Assembly (NCBI RefSeq): GCF_022808855.1
Contig: NZ_JAKZLF010000026.1
Span: forward strand, 16,044-80,043
Direction of reading: 5' to 3'
DNA length: 64,000 nt
Source: Anaeromyxobacter soli
GTDB lineage: Bacteria; Myxococcota; Myxococcia; Myxococcales; Anaeromyxobacteraceae
A program made the position numbers and the translations under genes. The notes under the pieces were generated by a model that did not search any database, had not been told where the DNA came from, and saw only the letters and a list, made by a program, of their open reading frames with translations. The first letter of the stretch is position 1; the number at the start of each line of letters is the position of its first letter. Shown here piece by piece: positions 1 to 7,703 of the stretch.

Positions 1-1
1 C

Positions 2-1414
2 GCCCGCGCCGTGCACGCGGAGGACGCCGAGCGCGAGCGGCTCCGCGGCATCCTCGATCACCTCGTGGAGGGCGTCGTCGCGGTGGACCCCGAGGAGCGG
101 ATCCAGTCCGTGAACCCCGCCATGGAGCGGCTCCTCGCCGCCTCCGCGGCCGAGGTCCTCGGCAGGAAGCTCTCGCAGCTCGCGCCCGACCTCTCGCTCG
201 CGCGGGTGCTCGAGACCGGGAACGCCGAGCTCGACGACGTGCAGCGGATCGGGAACCGCACCCTCGTCGTGCACCGGATCCCGCTCAGGCAGCGCGGCGG
301 CCCGCGCGGCGCGGTGCTCACCTGCCAGGACGCGAGCACGATCCAGCGGCTCGACCGGAACCTGCGCTCCCGCTACCGGCCCCGGCGCTTCGTCGCGCGT
401 CACCTCCTCTCGAGCATCGCCGGCAGCTCGCCCGCGATGCAGGAGGTGCGCGCCCTCGCCGAGCGCTACGCGCGCACGGACGCGACGGTGCTCGTCACGG
501 GCGAGAGCGGCACGGGCAAGGAGCTCGTCGCGCAGGGCATCCACAACGCGAGCACCCGCCGCGACCACCCCTTCGTCGCCATCAACTGCGCCGCCTTCCC
601 GGAGGCGCTCCTCGAGTCGGAGCTGTTCGGCTACGACGAGGGCGCGTTCACCGGGTCGCGCCGCGGCGGGCGGCCGGGCCTCTTCGAGGCGGCGCACACG
701 GGGACCATCTTCCTCGACGAGATCGGCGACATGCCGATGACCCTCCAGACCCGGCTCCTCCGCGTGCTCCAGGAGCGGCAGGTGCTGCGGCTCGGCTCGA
801 ACGACCCGACGCCGGTGGACGTGCGCGTCATCGCCGCGACCAACAAGGATCTCAAGCAGGCGGTCGCCGCGCGCGAGTTCCGAGACGACCTCTACTACCG
901 GCTCAACATCCTGAAGCTGCACCTGCCGCCCCTGCGCGACCGCGAGGAGGACCTCGCCGCGATCGCGGCGGACCTCCTGCAGCGCGCGCTCCTCCGCCAC
1001 GGCGCGCCCGGCGCGCACGCGCGGGCGCTCGCCCTGCTGCTGCCGCGGCTCGACGGCTACTCCTGGCCGGGCAACGTGCGAGAGCTCGAGAACGTGGTCG
1101 AGCGCGTCGCGGTGCTGTTCGCGGACCGCGAGCCGGACGCGGCCGTGGCGGAGGGTGCGCTGCGCCGGATCGTGCCGGAGCTCTTCGCGGAGGAGGGGCC
1201 GGGAGAGGCTGCCCCGCCCGCGCGCCGCAGGGAGCCCGCCTCCGGCAGCGCGGCCGGCGCACGGCCGACGGACCTGCGCACCGCCCGCGACGAGCAGGAG
1301 CGGGAGCTCATCCGGCGCGTGCTCGACGAGGTGGGCGGCAACCAGTCGGAGGCCGCGCGTCGGCTCGGCATCGGCCGCTCCACGCTGTGGCGGAAGCTCA
1401 AGGCGGGCGCCTGA
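2..1414 (+). CDS. PrpR-like sigma-54-dependent activator, 5'-partial
   Basis: Bacterial enhancer-binding protein. Visible parts, numbered from the GTG at 11: a PAS domain (about residues 8-110), an AAA+ ATPase with Walker A GESGTGKE near 164-171, a GAFTGS variant of the GAFTGA sigma-54 contact loop near 211, Walker B FLDEIGD, and a Fis-type HTH at the C-terminus. The stretch RYARTDATVLVTGESGTGKE is typical of the PrpR subfamily, whose members carry an N-terminal PrpR_N sensor. The frame is open to the window edge, so the true start and sensor probably lie upstream. PrpR controls propionate (methylcitrate) catabolism; that role here is inference from family only. Confidence 0.88.
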   Translation, partial: ARAVHAEDAERERLRGILDHLVEGVVAVDPEERIQSVNPAMERLLAASAAEVLGRKLSQLAPDLSLARVLETGNAELDDVQRIGNRTLVVHRIPLRQRGGPRGAVLTCQDASTIQRLDRNLRSRYRPRRFVARHLLSSIAGSSPAMQEVRALAERYARTDATVLVTGESGTGKELVAQGIHNASTRRDHPFVAINCAAFPEALLESELFGYDEGAFTGSRRGGRPGLFEAAHTGTIFLDEIGDMPMTLQTRLLRVLQERQVLRLGSNDPTPVDVRVIAATNKDLKQAVAAREFRDDLYYRLNILKLHLPPLRDREEDLAAIAADLLQRALLRHGAPGAHARALALLLPRLDGYSWPGNVRELENVVERVAVLFADREPDAAVAEGALRRIVPELFAEEGPGEAAPPARRREPASGSAAGARPTDLRTARDEQERELIRRVLDEVGGNQSEAARRLGIGRSTLWRKLKAGA

Positions 1415-1541
1415 GCCGTCCACGCTCGACGCCTTCCCGGCGCCGCACACCCGACCCTCACCGGCGGCCGCTCGCTCGACCGTCCTTGCTCCTTCCGGCC
1501 GAGCGGTCTCCGCAGCCCCGGAGAGGTCAAATGCGAGGCGA

Positions 1542-1564
1542 CTTGAATTTTCTTCAAACCACAT
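1542..1564 (+). promoter_or_regulatory. Possible heat-shock-type promoter / small inverted repeat
   Basis: An AT-rich patch just before the sigma-factor gene contains CTTGAA (1542-1547) and CCACAT (1559-1564). These resemble the sigma-32 elements CTTGAA and CCCCAT, but the 11-bp spacer is shorter than usual. It also holds a perfect inverted repeat TTGAA-5 bp-TTCAA (1543-1557). Only 15 bp separate it from the proposed start, so it could instead be an operator. Weak evidence. Confidence 0.25.
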
Positions 1565-1579
1565 GTGTTCCAGTGAGCG

Positions 1580-2320
1580 ATGAAGGGAACGACCAAGAAT
1601 CTGGAGCTGGATACGCTGACGCCGTACCTCGAGGCGGCGCGCCGTCAGGGCCCGCTGTCGCGCGAGGAGGAGCGCGAGCTCGCGCTCCGCGCACGGCGCG
1701 GGGAGGCGCGGGCGAAGGAGGAGCTCGTGCGCAGGAACCTCGCGCTCGTGGTGATGATCGCGCGCAAGCAGATGCGCGGGACGCTGCGCCTCGAGGAGCT
1801 CGTGCAGGAGGGCAACCTCGGCCTCCTGCGCGCCATCGAGAAGTTCGACCCGAATGCCGGGACGCGATTCTCGACGTACGCGGTGTGGTGGATCCGGGCG
1901 TACGTCTGGAAGTACCTGAAGCAGGCGCGCTCGTCGGTGAGGCCGAAGAGCGGGACGGTGGCGGCGGCCGACCTGTCGCTCGACCGCACGGTCGACGAGG
2001 AGGGAGACGTCTCGCACCTCGATCGCCTGGAGGACGAGGGGCCCGGCCCGCACGAGCAGTACGCATCGGCCGAGCACGACCGCCACCTCCGCGCCGCGCT
2101 CGAGCGCGTGCGCGGACGGATCGGCGAGGTCGGCTGGGACATCGTCCAGACGCGCCTCAAGCAGGACCCGCCCGACACGCTCGAGACCATCGGCAAGCGC
2201 TGGGGCGTGTCGCGCGAGCGCGTGCGGCAGCTCGAGCTGCAGACGAAGCGCTTCCTGCACGGTTACCTGACGTCGATCCGCGACGCCGAGGGCGGCGAAG
2301 GCGACCGCGAGGCCGCCTAG
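1580..2320 (+). CDS. RNA polymerase sigma factor, sigma-70 family (RpoH/sigma-32-like)
   Basis: A 246-residue sigma factor that would direct core RNA polymerase to alternative promoters. It has region 1.2/2.1, a region 2.2-2.4 block (EELVQEGNLGLLRAIEKFD, then FSTYAVWWIRAYVWKYL), and region 4.2 with the HTH IGKRWGVSRERVRQLE. It lacks region 1.1 and is too short for a housekeeping RpoD. The size and the tryptophan-rich region 2.3 match RpoH-type (group 3) factors; a stationary-phase or heat-shock role is inference. The ATG at 1580 has only a weak ribosome site. A candidate CTTGAA element sits immediately upstream, which could mean self-regulation. Confidence 0.85.
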   Translation: MKGTTKNLELDTLTPYLEAARRQGPLSREEERELALRARRGEARAKEELVRRNLALVVMIARKQMRGTLRLEELVQEGNLGLLRAIEKFDPNAGTRFSTYAVWWIRAYVWKYLKQARSSVRPKSGTVAAADLSLDRTVDEEGDVSHLDRLEDEGPGPHEQYASAEHDRHLRAALERVRGRIGEVGWDIVQTRLKQDPPDTLETIGKRWGVSRERVRQLELQTKRFLHGYLTSIRDAEGGEGDREAA

Positions 2321-2348
2321 CACCAACCAGGGAGCGCAGGAGGTCGGG

Positions 2349-2825
2349 ATGGCGGGCGACGGCGAGGGGCGCTGCAGGCGGTGCGGAGACGGCGAGCTGC
2401 AGGAGCAGACCGAGACGCTCTCGGTCGAGCTCCCGCGCTCCGCGGTGACCGCCTCGGTCGCCGTGCCGGCCCGGCGCTGCGCGGCGTGCGACGCCGTCCA
2501 GGTGGACGGCGAGCTCCGCGACCGGGTCCGCCTCGCCACCTGCTGCGAGCTCGCCGACGCCGGCGTGGACACGGGAGAGGCGCTCCGGCACATGCGCAAG
2601 GCCCTCGGCCTGCGCGCCGCGGAGCTCGCGCGGCTGCTCGACCTCACGCCGGAGACCATCTCGCACTGGGAGACCGGCCGCGCCGCCCCCAACCGCGCCG
2701 CGTTCATCGCCGTGTGCGCGATGGTGCAGGACGCGCTCGACGGGCGGAGCACCACCCGCGACCGGCTCGCGCGCCTCGCGCAGCACCAGGGTTACCCGCA
2801 CGCGCTCGCCGTGAAGCTCCGCTGA
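2349..2825 (+). CDS. MqsA/YgiT-type zinc-finger HTH protein (antitoxin-like)
   Basis: A 158-residue DNA-binding protein. Residues about 8-50 carry two CxxC pairs (CRRC and CAAC), as in the YgiT zinc-binding domain; residues about 75-130 form an Xre-type HTH (AELARLLDLTPETISHWETG). This domain order matches MqsA antitoxins, which bind zinc through the N-terminus and DNA through the C-terminus. No MqsR-like toxin lies on either side, so it may be a free-standing regulator. The start at 2349 is supported by AGGAGG 6 bp upstream. It follows the sigma-factor gene after 28 bp in the same direction and may be cotranscribed. Confidence 0.75.
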   Translation: MAGDGEGRCRRCGDGELQEQTETLSVELPRSAVTASVAVPARRCAACDAVQVDGELRDRVRLATCCELADAGVDTGEALRHMRKALGLRAAELARLLDLTPETISHWETGRAAPNRAAFIAVCAMVQDALDGRSTTRDRLARLAQHQGYPHALAVKLR

Positions 2826-2983
2826 CGCCGCGGGCCGCCTCGCCTCTCGCCATCGCGCCCGCCCGGCCGGCGGGTGTCTCACGAAGGGACGACGGGTCCG
2901 CCCGCCCGTGGCGACGCGCGAAGTTCACGCAGACTTCGCCGCCGCGCCGCCCGCCGAGCTACGCGCCGAGGCACGATCCGGGC

Positions 2984-3268
2984 ATGAACGACCAGCGAAC
3001 CATCTACTGCGGAAAGCGGCACCGCCGCGCCGACGGCGTCCCCGTCGGGCACTCCTGCCGGATCCTCGCGCCCGAGTACCTGCGCGCGGAGCGGCTCGAG
3101 GAGTACGGATGGGCCGCCGCCTTGCTCGAGCGCATGCCCATCGTGCTCCATGCGGGGGCGGCCGACCTCGGGCAGGGTCGCGGCGGCGCGCCCGAGCATC
3201 CGAGGACCGCGGCGCTGAGGCCGCTCGACGGCTCGTCGGGCCCCGGGGCGGGACGTTGCAGTCAGTGA
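2984..3268 (+). CDS. Small hypothetical protein, 94 aa
   Basis: Unrecognised. The 94-codon reading frame starts at ATG 2984 and shows strong G/C third-position bias over its first 65 codons, which supports real coding. The N-terminal half contains YCGKRHRRADG and HSC, a possible Cys/His metal site (C9, H13, H23, C25), followed by a helical stretch (EYLRAERLEEYGWAAALLER). The tail is Gly/Pro-rich. No strong ribosome site is seen. It ends 37 bp before the convergent CruF/HpnG gene. Confidence 0.5.
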   Translation: MNDQRTIYCGKRHRRADGVPVGHSCRILAPEYLRAERLEEYGWAAALLERMPIVLHAGAADLGQGRGGAPEHPRTAALRPLDGSSGPGAGRCSQ

Positions 3269-3305
3269 AGCGTGGGGCTCCTGCTCGCCGGACCGCCGCC
3301 TGGCC

Positions 3306-4799
3306 TCACGAGGCCGAGCGCGTCGGCTCGGCCTCCCGCGCGGTGGCGGCGAGGAGCGGCGCGAAGGTCCGCCACGTCTCGCGCAGCCGGCGGCACCAGC
3401 CGAGCGAGGCACGGACGAAGGCGATCGTCTCGCGCGGCCTGCCGAGCGCGTCCGAGAGCGTCCGGACGAGGTGCCCGCCGCGGGAGAGGCCCCGCGCCGC
3501 GAGGGCGGCCGCGACGCTGCGGGCCACGGGAGGCAGCGGCGCCGCGGGCGTGTCGGTGACGACGCGGAGCACCGAGAACGCGATCCCGGCCTCGGCGGCG
3601 GTCCGCGCGAGCGCGGCGGATTCCATGTCGCCGGCGGCGGGCGCGCGGAGACCGTGGCCGGCGGCGGCGAGCACCTCGGCCGCGGACGAGAGCTCGACCG
3701 GGCGGGCGCCGGGCGCGAGCCGCAGGAGCGCCGGGGGCAGCTCCAGCGCGGCCCGCTCTCCGTCCGCGAGCCGGTGCACCGACCGCGCGGTCACGACCGC
3801 GCCCACCTCGAGCCCCGGCGAGAGCGCGCCGGCGAACCCCGACGACACCACGAGCGAAGGCCGCGGTCCGCGCGCGAGCCGCGCCGCGAGCGCCGCCCGC
3901 GCGCGCTCCGGCCCGACGCCGGTGCAGAGCACCTCGAGCCCCGCCGCGTCCGCGTCCGAGATCCCGCGGCGGCAGGCGGCCGCCTCGGCGAAGGTCGCGG
4001 CGCAGACCACGATGCCCGCCGCCCGGCGGGGCGCGCGGAGCCGCACCGCCAGCGCCGCGAGCGTGAGGGCGGACACCGTCGCGCTCGCCGCCGCGAGCGC
4101 GTGATCGCCGATCGCGATCGTGACCGCGAGGTTGAAGGCGAGGACGCCCGCGTACACGGCGTAGATCCCGGGGACGAAGCGCGGGTGCACCCGCCGGAAC
4201 GGCCCGCGGCAGCCCGGGAGGCTCGCTGCGCAGCGCTGGAACACCCACGCGCTCACGGCGCCGACGAGGAACCAGCCCGCGAAGTTGGCGGCGGTCACGC
4301 CGAAGTAGAACCCGCGGTAGGGGTAGTCGTAGATGCGCCCCAGGAACCACTTCTCCCCCTGCAGCGTCACCGGGTCGATGACGACGTCGAGGAGCGTCAT
4401 GAGCACGCCGGCGAGGAGCGGCGCCAGCGGGTGGAGGAGGCCCGGGGCGCGCCCCCGGCCGCGCTCCTCCGGCGGCGACAGGAGCGCGCCGGCCAGCGCG
4501 AGCGAGAAGTAGGAGAGGAACACGAAGGACAGCGAGTCCCAGAACGGCACGTTCGCGATCCAGAGCTCGCGCGTGCGCGTCTCGTCGAAGTAGCGGTACG
4601 GCCCGAAGGGGAAGCCGTTGCGGGTGGAGCTGTACTCCGCGCCGAAGGCGAGGAGCCAGGTCGTCACCCCGAAGACGAGCGTCCGGCGCGGACCGAGCTG
4701 GTGCAGCGCGAACACGAGGAAGCACGCGAAGAACGCGTACACGTACGGACGGTGGACGACCGTGCCCCAGAGCAGCGCCGCCGTGTCCGCGAGCGCCAT
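3306..4799 (-). CDS. CruF-type carotenoid/hopanoid membrane protein fused to HpnG-like nucleosidase
   Basis: A 497-residue two-domain protein ending the hopanoid operon. Residues 1-about 255 are a polytopic membrane domain of the carotenoid-biosynthesis DUF422 family (CruF-like hydratase; markers FGAEYSSTRNGFPFGPYRYF and the FYFGVTAANFAGWF stretch). Residues about 260-440 resemble the purine-nucleoside phosphorylase superfamily of HpnG, with the hallmark GDMESAA near residue 390. HpnG removes adenine from adenosylhopane to give ribosylhopane, directly after HpnH. The two are normally separate proteins, so the fusion is unusual. The gene starts 7 bp after the shc stop. The HpnG assignment rests mainly on context; a related nucleosidase is possible. 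Confidence 0.8.
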   Translation of the reverse strand: MALADTAALLWGTVVHRPYVYAFFACFLVFALHQLGPRRTLVFGVTTWLLAFGAEYSSTRNGFPFGPYRYFDETRTRELWIANVPFWDSLSFVFLSYFSLALAGALLSPPEERGRGRAPGLLHPLAPLLAGVLMTLLDVVIDPVTLQGEKWFLGRIYDYPYRGFYFGVTAANFAGWFLVGAVSAWVFQRCAASLPGCRGPFRRVHPRFVPGIYAVYAGVLAFNLAVTIAIGDHALAAASATVSALTLAALAVRLRAPRRAAGIVVCAATFAEAAACRRGISDADAAGLEVLCTGVGPERARAALAARLARGPRPSLVVSSGFAGALSPGLEVGAVVTARSVHRLADGERAALELPPALLRLAPGARPVELSSAAEVLAAAGHGLRAPAAGDMESAALARTAAEAGIAFSVLRVVTDTPAAPLPPVARSVAAALAARGLSRGGHLVRTLSDALGRPRETIAFVRASLGWCRRLRETWRTFAPLLAATAREAEPTRSAS

Positions 4800-4806
4800 G
4801 GGCGGC

Positions 4807-6771
4807 CTAGCCGCTCCGCGCGAACCGCCCGAGCGCCATGAGCGGGAAGTAGTGCCGGTAGAGGTGGTAGCGGAGGTAGAAGTGGCGCGGGAAGCCGGTG
4901 CCGGTGAACGCCTCCTCGCTCCACGACCCGGCCTCCTCCCCGTCCGTCAGCTGCCGCTCGACGAGCCACGCCACGCCGCGCCGGATCGCGTCGTCCCCCC
5001 CGGAGCCGTAGGCGAGGAGCCCGATGAGCCCCCACGCCGTCTGCGAGGCGGTGGAGGGGCCGCGCCCCATCGCGGCGCGGTCGGCGTAGGACTCGAGCCC
5101 CTCTCCCCAGCCGCCGTCGGCGTTCTGCACCGACTCGAGCCAGCGGAGCGCGCGCCCGACCATCGCGTCCGACCGAGGGACGCGCTGGCGCGCGAGGCCG
5201 GCGAGGACGTTCGACGTGCCGTACACGTAGTTCACCCCCCAGCGCCCGTAGAAGCTCCCCTCCGGCTCCTGCGCGCGGCGGAGGTAGGCGACACCGCGCC
5301 GGCAGGCGCCTCGGAGGCGCGGGTCGTCGAGGAGCCCGAAGGCCTCGAGCACGCGCCCGGTCACGTCGGGGCTCGACGGGTCGCAGAGCGAGTCCATGTC
5401 CGAGAACGGGATGTCGTTCAGGAACCGCTTGTCGTTGTCGCGGTCGAACGCGGCCCAGCCGCCGTCCCGGTTCTGCATGCTCGCGACCCAGGCCGCCGCC
5501 CGGCGGACCGCGTCGCCCTCCCGCGAGGCGGGGTCCTGCTTCAGGAGGCCGATGATCACCGCGGCGGTGTCGTCCACGTCCGGGTACCAGCTGTTCGCGT
5601 ACTCGAAGGCCCAGCCGCCGGGCGGGCCCCGCGGATCGTAGACGCGCCAGTCGCCCCAGTCGTTCGTGAGCTGCATCCCCTCGATCCAGCGGCGCGCCGC
5701 GAGCAGGCGCGGATCGGCGGGATCGGCGCCCGCGTCGACGAGGCCGATGAGCGCCAGGATCGTGTCCCAGACCGGCGACTGGCAGGCCTCCACCCGGAAG
5801 CCCTCCGCGTCGCTCAGGGTGAATCGCTCGATCGCCTCGAGCCCGCGCCTGACCGGGTCCGAGTCGAGCCCGCGGCCGGCCGCGTGGAGCGCGAGGACGC
5901 CGTTCAGCATGGGCGGGAAGATCCCGGCCCAGTCGCCGCTCGCCTCCTGCCGGGCCAGGATCCACTCCTCGCAGGCGCGGAGCGCCTCCGCCCGCAGCCG
6001 CGTGAGCGGCGGCACGCGCCGGACCCGCTCGTGCGCGCGGAGGGCCACGTCCGCGGCGTTGAAGAACGCCTTCCAGCCGAGCCCGTGCCGGCGCACCGTC
6101 GCGAGGACCGACTCGCGGTACGGCACGCGCTTCTCGGCGGGATCGAGCCAGAGGTGGTCGAGCCAGGAGTTCGCGTCGGAGCGGCCGTTCGGGAGCGCGA
6201 AGACCGGCCGGTGGTGGAAGAGCACGAAGAGCGGGATCATCGTCGAGCGCGCCCAGCTCGCGAGCCGGTACGCGTTCACCGGCGCCCAGCGCGGCAGGAA
6301 GATGACCTCCGCCGGGACGATGGGGACGGCGTCCCAGGGGAAGAGCCCGAAGAGCGCGAGGTTGATGCGCGTGAACACGCGCACCCGCGCGAGGCCTCCC
6401 GCGGCGCGGATGGCCCGCTCCGCGGCGAGGAGCCGCTCGTCCTCCCGGGCGACCCCGAGCAGGCGCAGCGCGAGGTACGCCTCGGCGGTCGTGGAGACGT
6501 CCCCGGGGAGCGTCGAGGCGATGCCGAAGCTGCCGTCCGGCTTCTGGCGGGAGCAGAGGTAGCGGACGAGCGAACCGCGGCGCGCGGTGAGGTCGAGCCC
6601 GAGCGCCTGGCGCAGGAGCACGTACTCGGCGGTCACCGTGACGTTCGACTCGAGCTCGCCGCGCCAGTGGTCGCGCCGCTGGGTGCGGTAGAGGAAGTCC
6701 TGCGCGGCGAGGGCCGCGCGGCGCGCCGCGCGCGCGAGGGGGTCCTCCGCGAGGCGGACGTGGCCGCTCAT
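4807..6771 (-). CDS. shc: Squalene-hopene cyclase
   Basis: Cyclises squalene to hopene/hopanol at the membrane. The 654-residue length is normal for bacterial SHC. The catalytic acid motif DVDDTA lies at residues 398-403, and several QW repeats are visible, for example QKPDGSF (residues 76-82), QEASGDW (275-281) and QNADGGW near the C-terminus. The ATG at 6771 overlaps the stop of the synthase gene by 4 bp (ATGA), indicating translational coupling. The next gene downstream is the CruF/HpnG fusion. Confidence 0.96.
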   Translation of the reverse strand: MSGHVRLAEDPLARAARRAALAAQDFLYRTQRRDHWRGELESNVTVTAEYVLLRQALGLDLTARRGSLVRYLCSRQKPDGSFGIASTLPGDVSTTAEAYLALRLLGVAREDERLLAAERAIRAAGGLARVRVFTRINLALFGLFPWDAVPIVPAEVIFLPRWAPVNAYRLASWARSTMIPLFVLFHHRPVFALPNGRSDANSWLDHLWLDPAEKRVPYRESVLATVRRHGLGWKAFFNAADVALRAHERVRRVPPLTRLRAEALRACEEWILARQEASGDWAGIFPPMLNGVLALHAAGRGLDSDPVRRGLEAIERFTLSDAEGFRVEACQSPVWDTILALIGLVDAGADPADPRLLAARRWIEGMQLTNDWGDWRVYDPRGPPGGWAFEYANSWYPDVDDTAAVIIGLLKQDPASREGDAVRRAAAWVASMQNRDGGWAAFDRDNDKRFLNDIPFSDMDSLCDPSSPDVTGRVLEAFGLLDDPRLRGACRRGVAYLRRAQEPEGSFYGRWGVNYVYGTSNVLAGLARQRVPRSDAMVGRALRWLESVQNADGGWGEGLESYADRAAMGRGPSTASQTAWGLIGLLAYGSGGDDAIRRGVAWLVERQLTDGEEAGSWSEEAFTGTGFPRHFYLRYHLYRHYFPLMALGRFARSG

Positions 6772-7703
6772 TGCGCGTGGCCGTTGGCGGCGAGCGAGGC
6801 CCTCCACAGGGCGCCCGGCACGAGCGCCAGCTTCTCGCTCGCCGAGAGGCTCGCGCGGCGGCGGAAGACGTCGTAGCCGTTCGCGCGGATCTTGCCGAGG
6901 ATGGCGGAGTAGGCGTCCACGGCGAACTGGAACGCCAGGCGCCCGCGCGCGTCCGCGAGGAGCGGGATGAGCGCCAGGCCGCGCTCGTACAGCCCGCGCG
7001 CCCGCGCGATCTCGAAGTCCATCAGCGCCCGGAAGCGGCCGTCCACCCGCCGCGCCGAGAGGTGGCCCTCGCCGAGGCCGAAGAGCGCCAGGTCCTCCTC
7101 CGGCAGGTACACGCGCCCGAGCGCGAGGTCCTCGCCGACGTCGCGCAGGATGTTCGTGAGCTGCATGGCGGTGCCGAGCGTCTTCGCGTGTTCGAGCGCT
7201 TCCGTGCCGGCGCGGTAGCCCGCGACCGGGGTGATCATGAGCCCGACCGTCCCGGCGACCCGGTAGCAGTAGCGCTCGAGGTCGGCGAAGGTCCGGTAGC
7301 GCGCGCCGTCCAGGTCCATGAGCAGCCCGGCCACGAGGTCGTCGAACGGCTCGAGGGGGATGCCGTGGCGGCGCACCGTCTCGCCGAGCGCGACGAAGCG
7401 CGGCTGCACGCTCTGCCCGAGCACGGCCCGGCGCAGCTCCTCGAGCATCGCGGCGAGCTTCCCCCGGATGGCGTCGGGCGTGTCGTCCGGCCCGGGGACG
7501 TCCACCGCGTCGTCGGCCACCCGCGCGAACCCGTACAGCGCGGCGATGTCGCTCCCGCGCTCGGGCCCGAGCAGCTTCGCCATCATGTGGAACGTCTTCC
7601 CGTGCACGCGGAGGATGTCCCAGCACTCGGCGAGCCCCCGCCGCCCCAGCTCCGCCAGGGCGGGCGTGCGCCCGCGCTCGGCGCCCACTGTCACGGTGTC
7701 CAT
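6768..7703 (-). CDS. Squalene/phytoene synthase family protein (HpnC/HpnD-like)
   Basis: A head-to-head prenyl synthase of 311 residues. The two Asp-rich Mg-diphosphate sites are DDAVD (64-68) and RDVGED (187-192), the latter inside the NILRDVGED block shared by HpnD, CrtB and squalene synthases. It sits between the FAD desaturase and shc, so its product most likely feeds the cyclase. The HpnCDE route uses two such synthases (HpnC and HpnD), yet only one is present here; the partner may lie elsewhere or this enzyme may work alone. The start overlaps the preceding gene by 13 bp and its stop overlaps shc by 4 bp. Confidence 0.9.
   Translation of the reverse strand: MDTVTVGAERGRTPALAELGRRGLAECWDILRVHGKTFHMMAKLLGPERGSDIAALYGFARVADDAVDVPGPDDTPDAIRGKLAAMLEELRRAVLGQSVQPRFVALGETVRRHGIPLEPFDDLVAGLLMDLDGARYRTFADLERYCYRVAGTVGLMITPVAGYRAGTEALEHAKTLGTAMQLTNILRDVGEDLALGRVYLPEEDLALFGLGEGHLSARRVDGRFRALMDFEIARARGLYERGLALIPLLADARGRLAFQFAVDAYSAILGKIRANGYDVFRRRASLSASEKLALVPGALWRASLAANGHAQ

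Noticed and set aside
4618..6876. Long opposite-strand frames over the hopanoid genes
   Set aside because: They are antisense shadows of shc and neighbours; long open frames on both strands are expected at this GC content.
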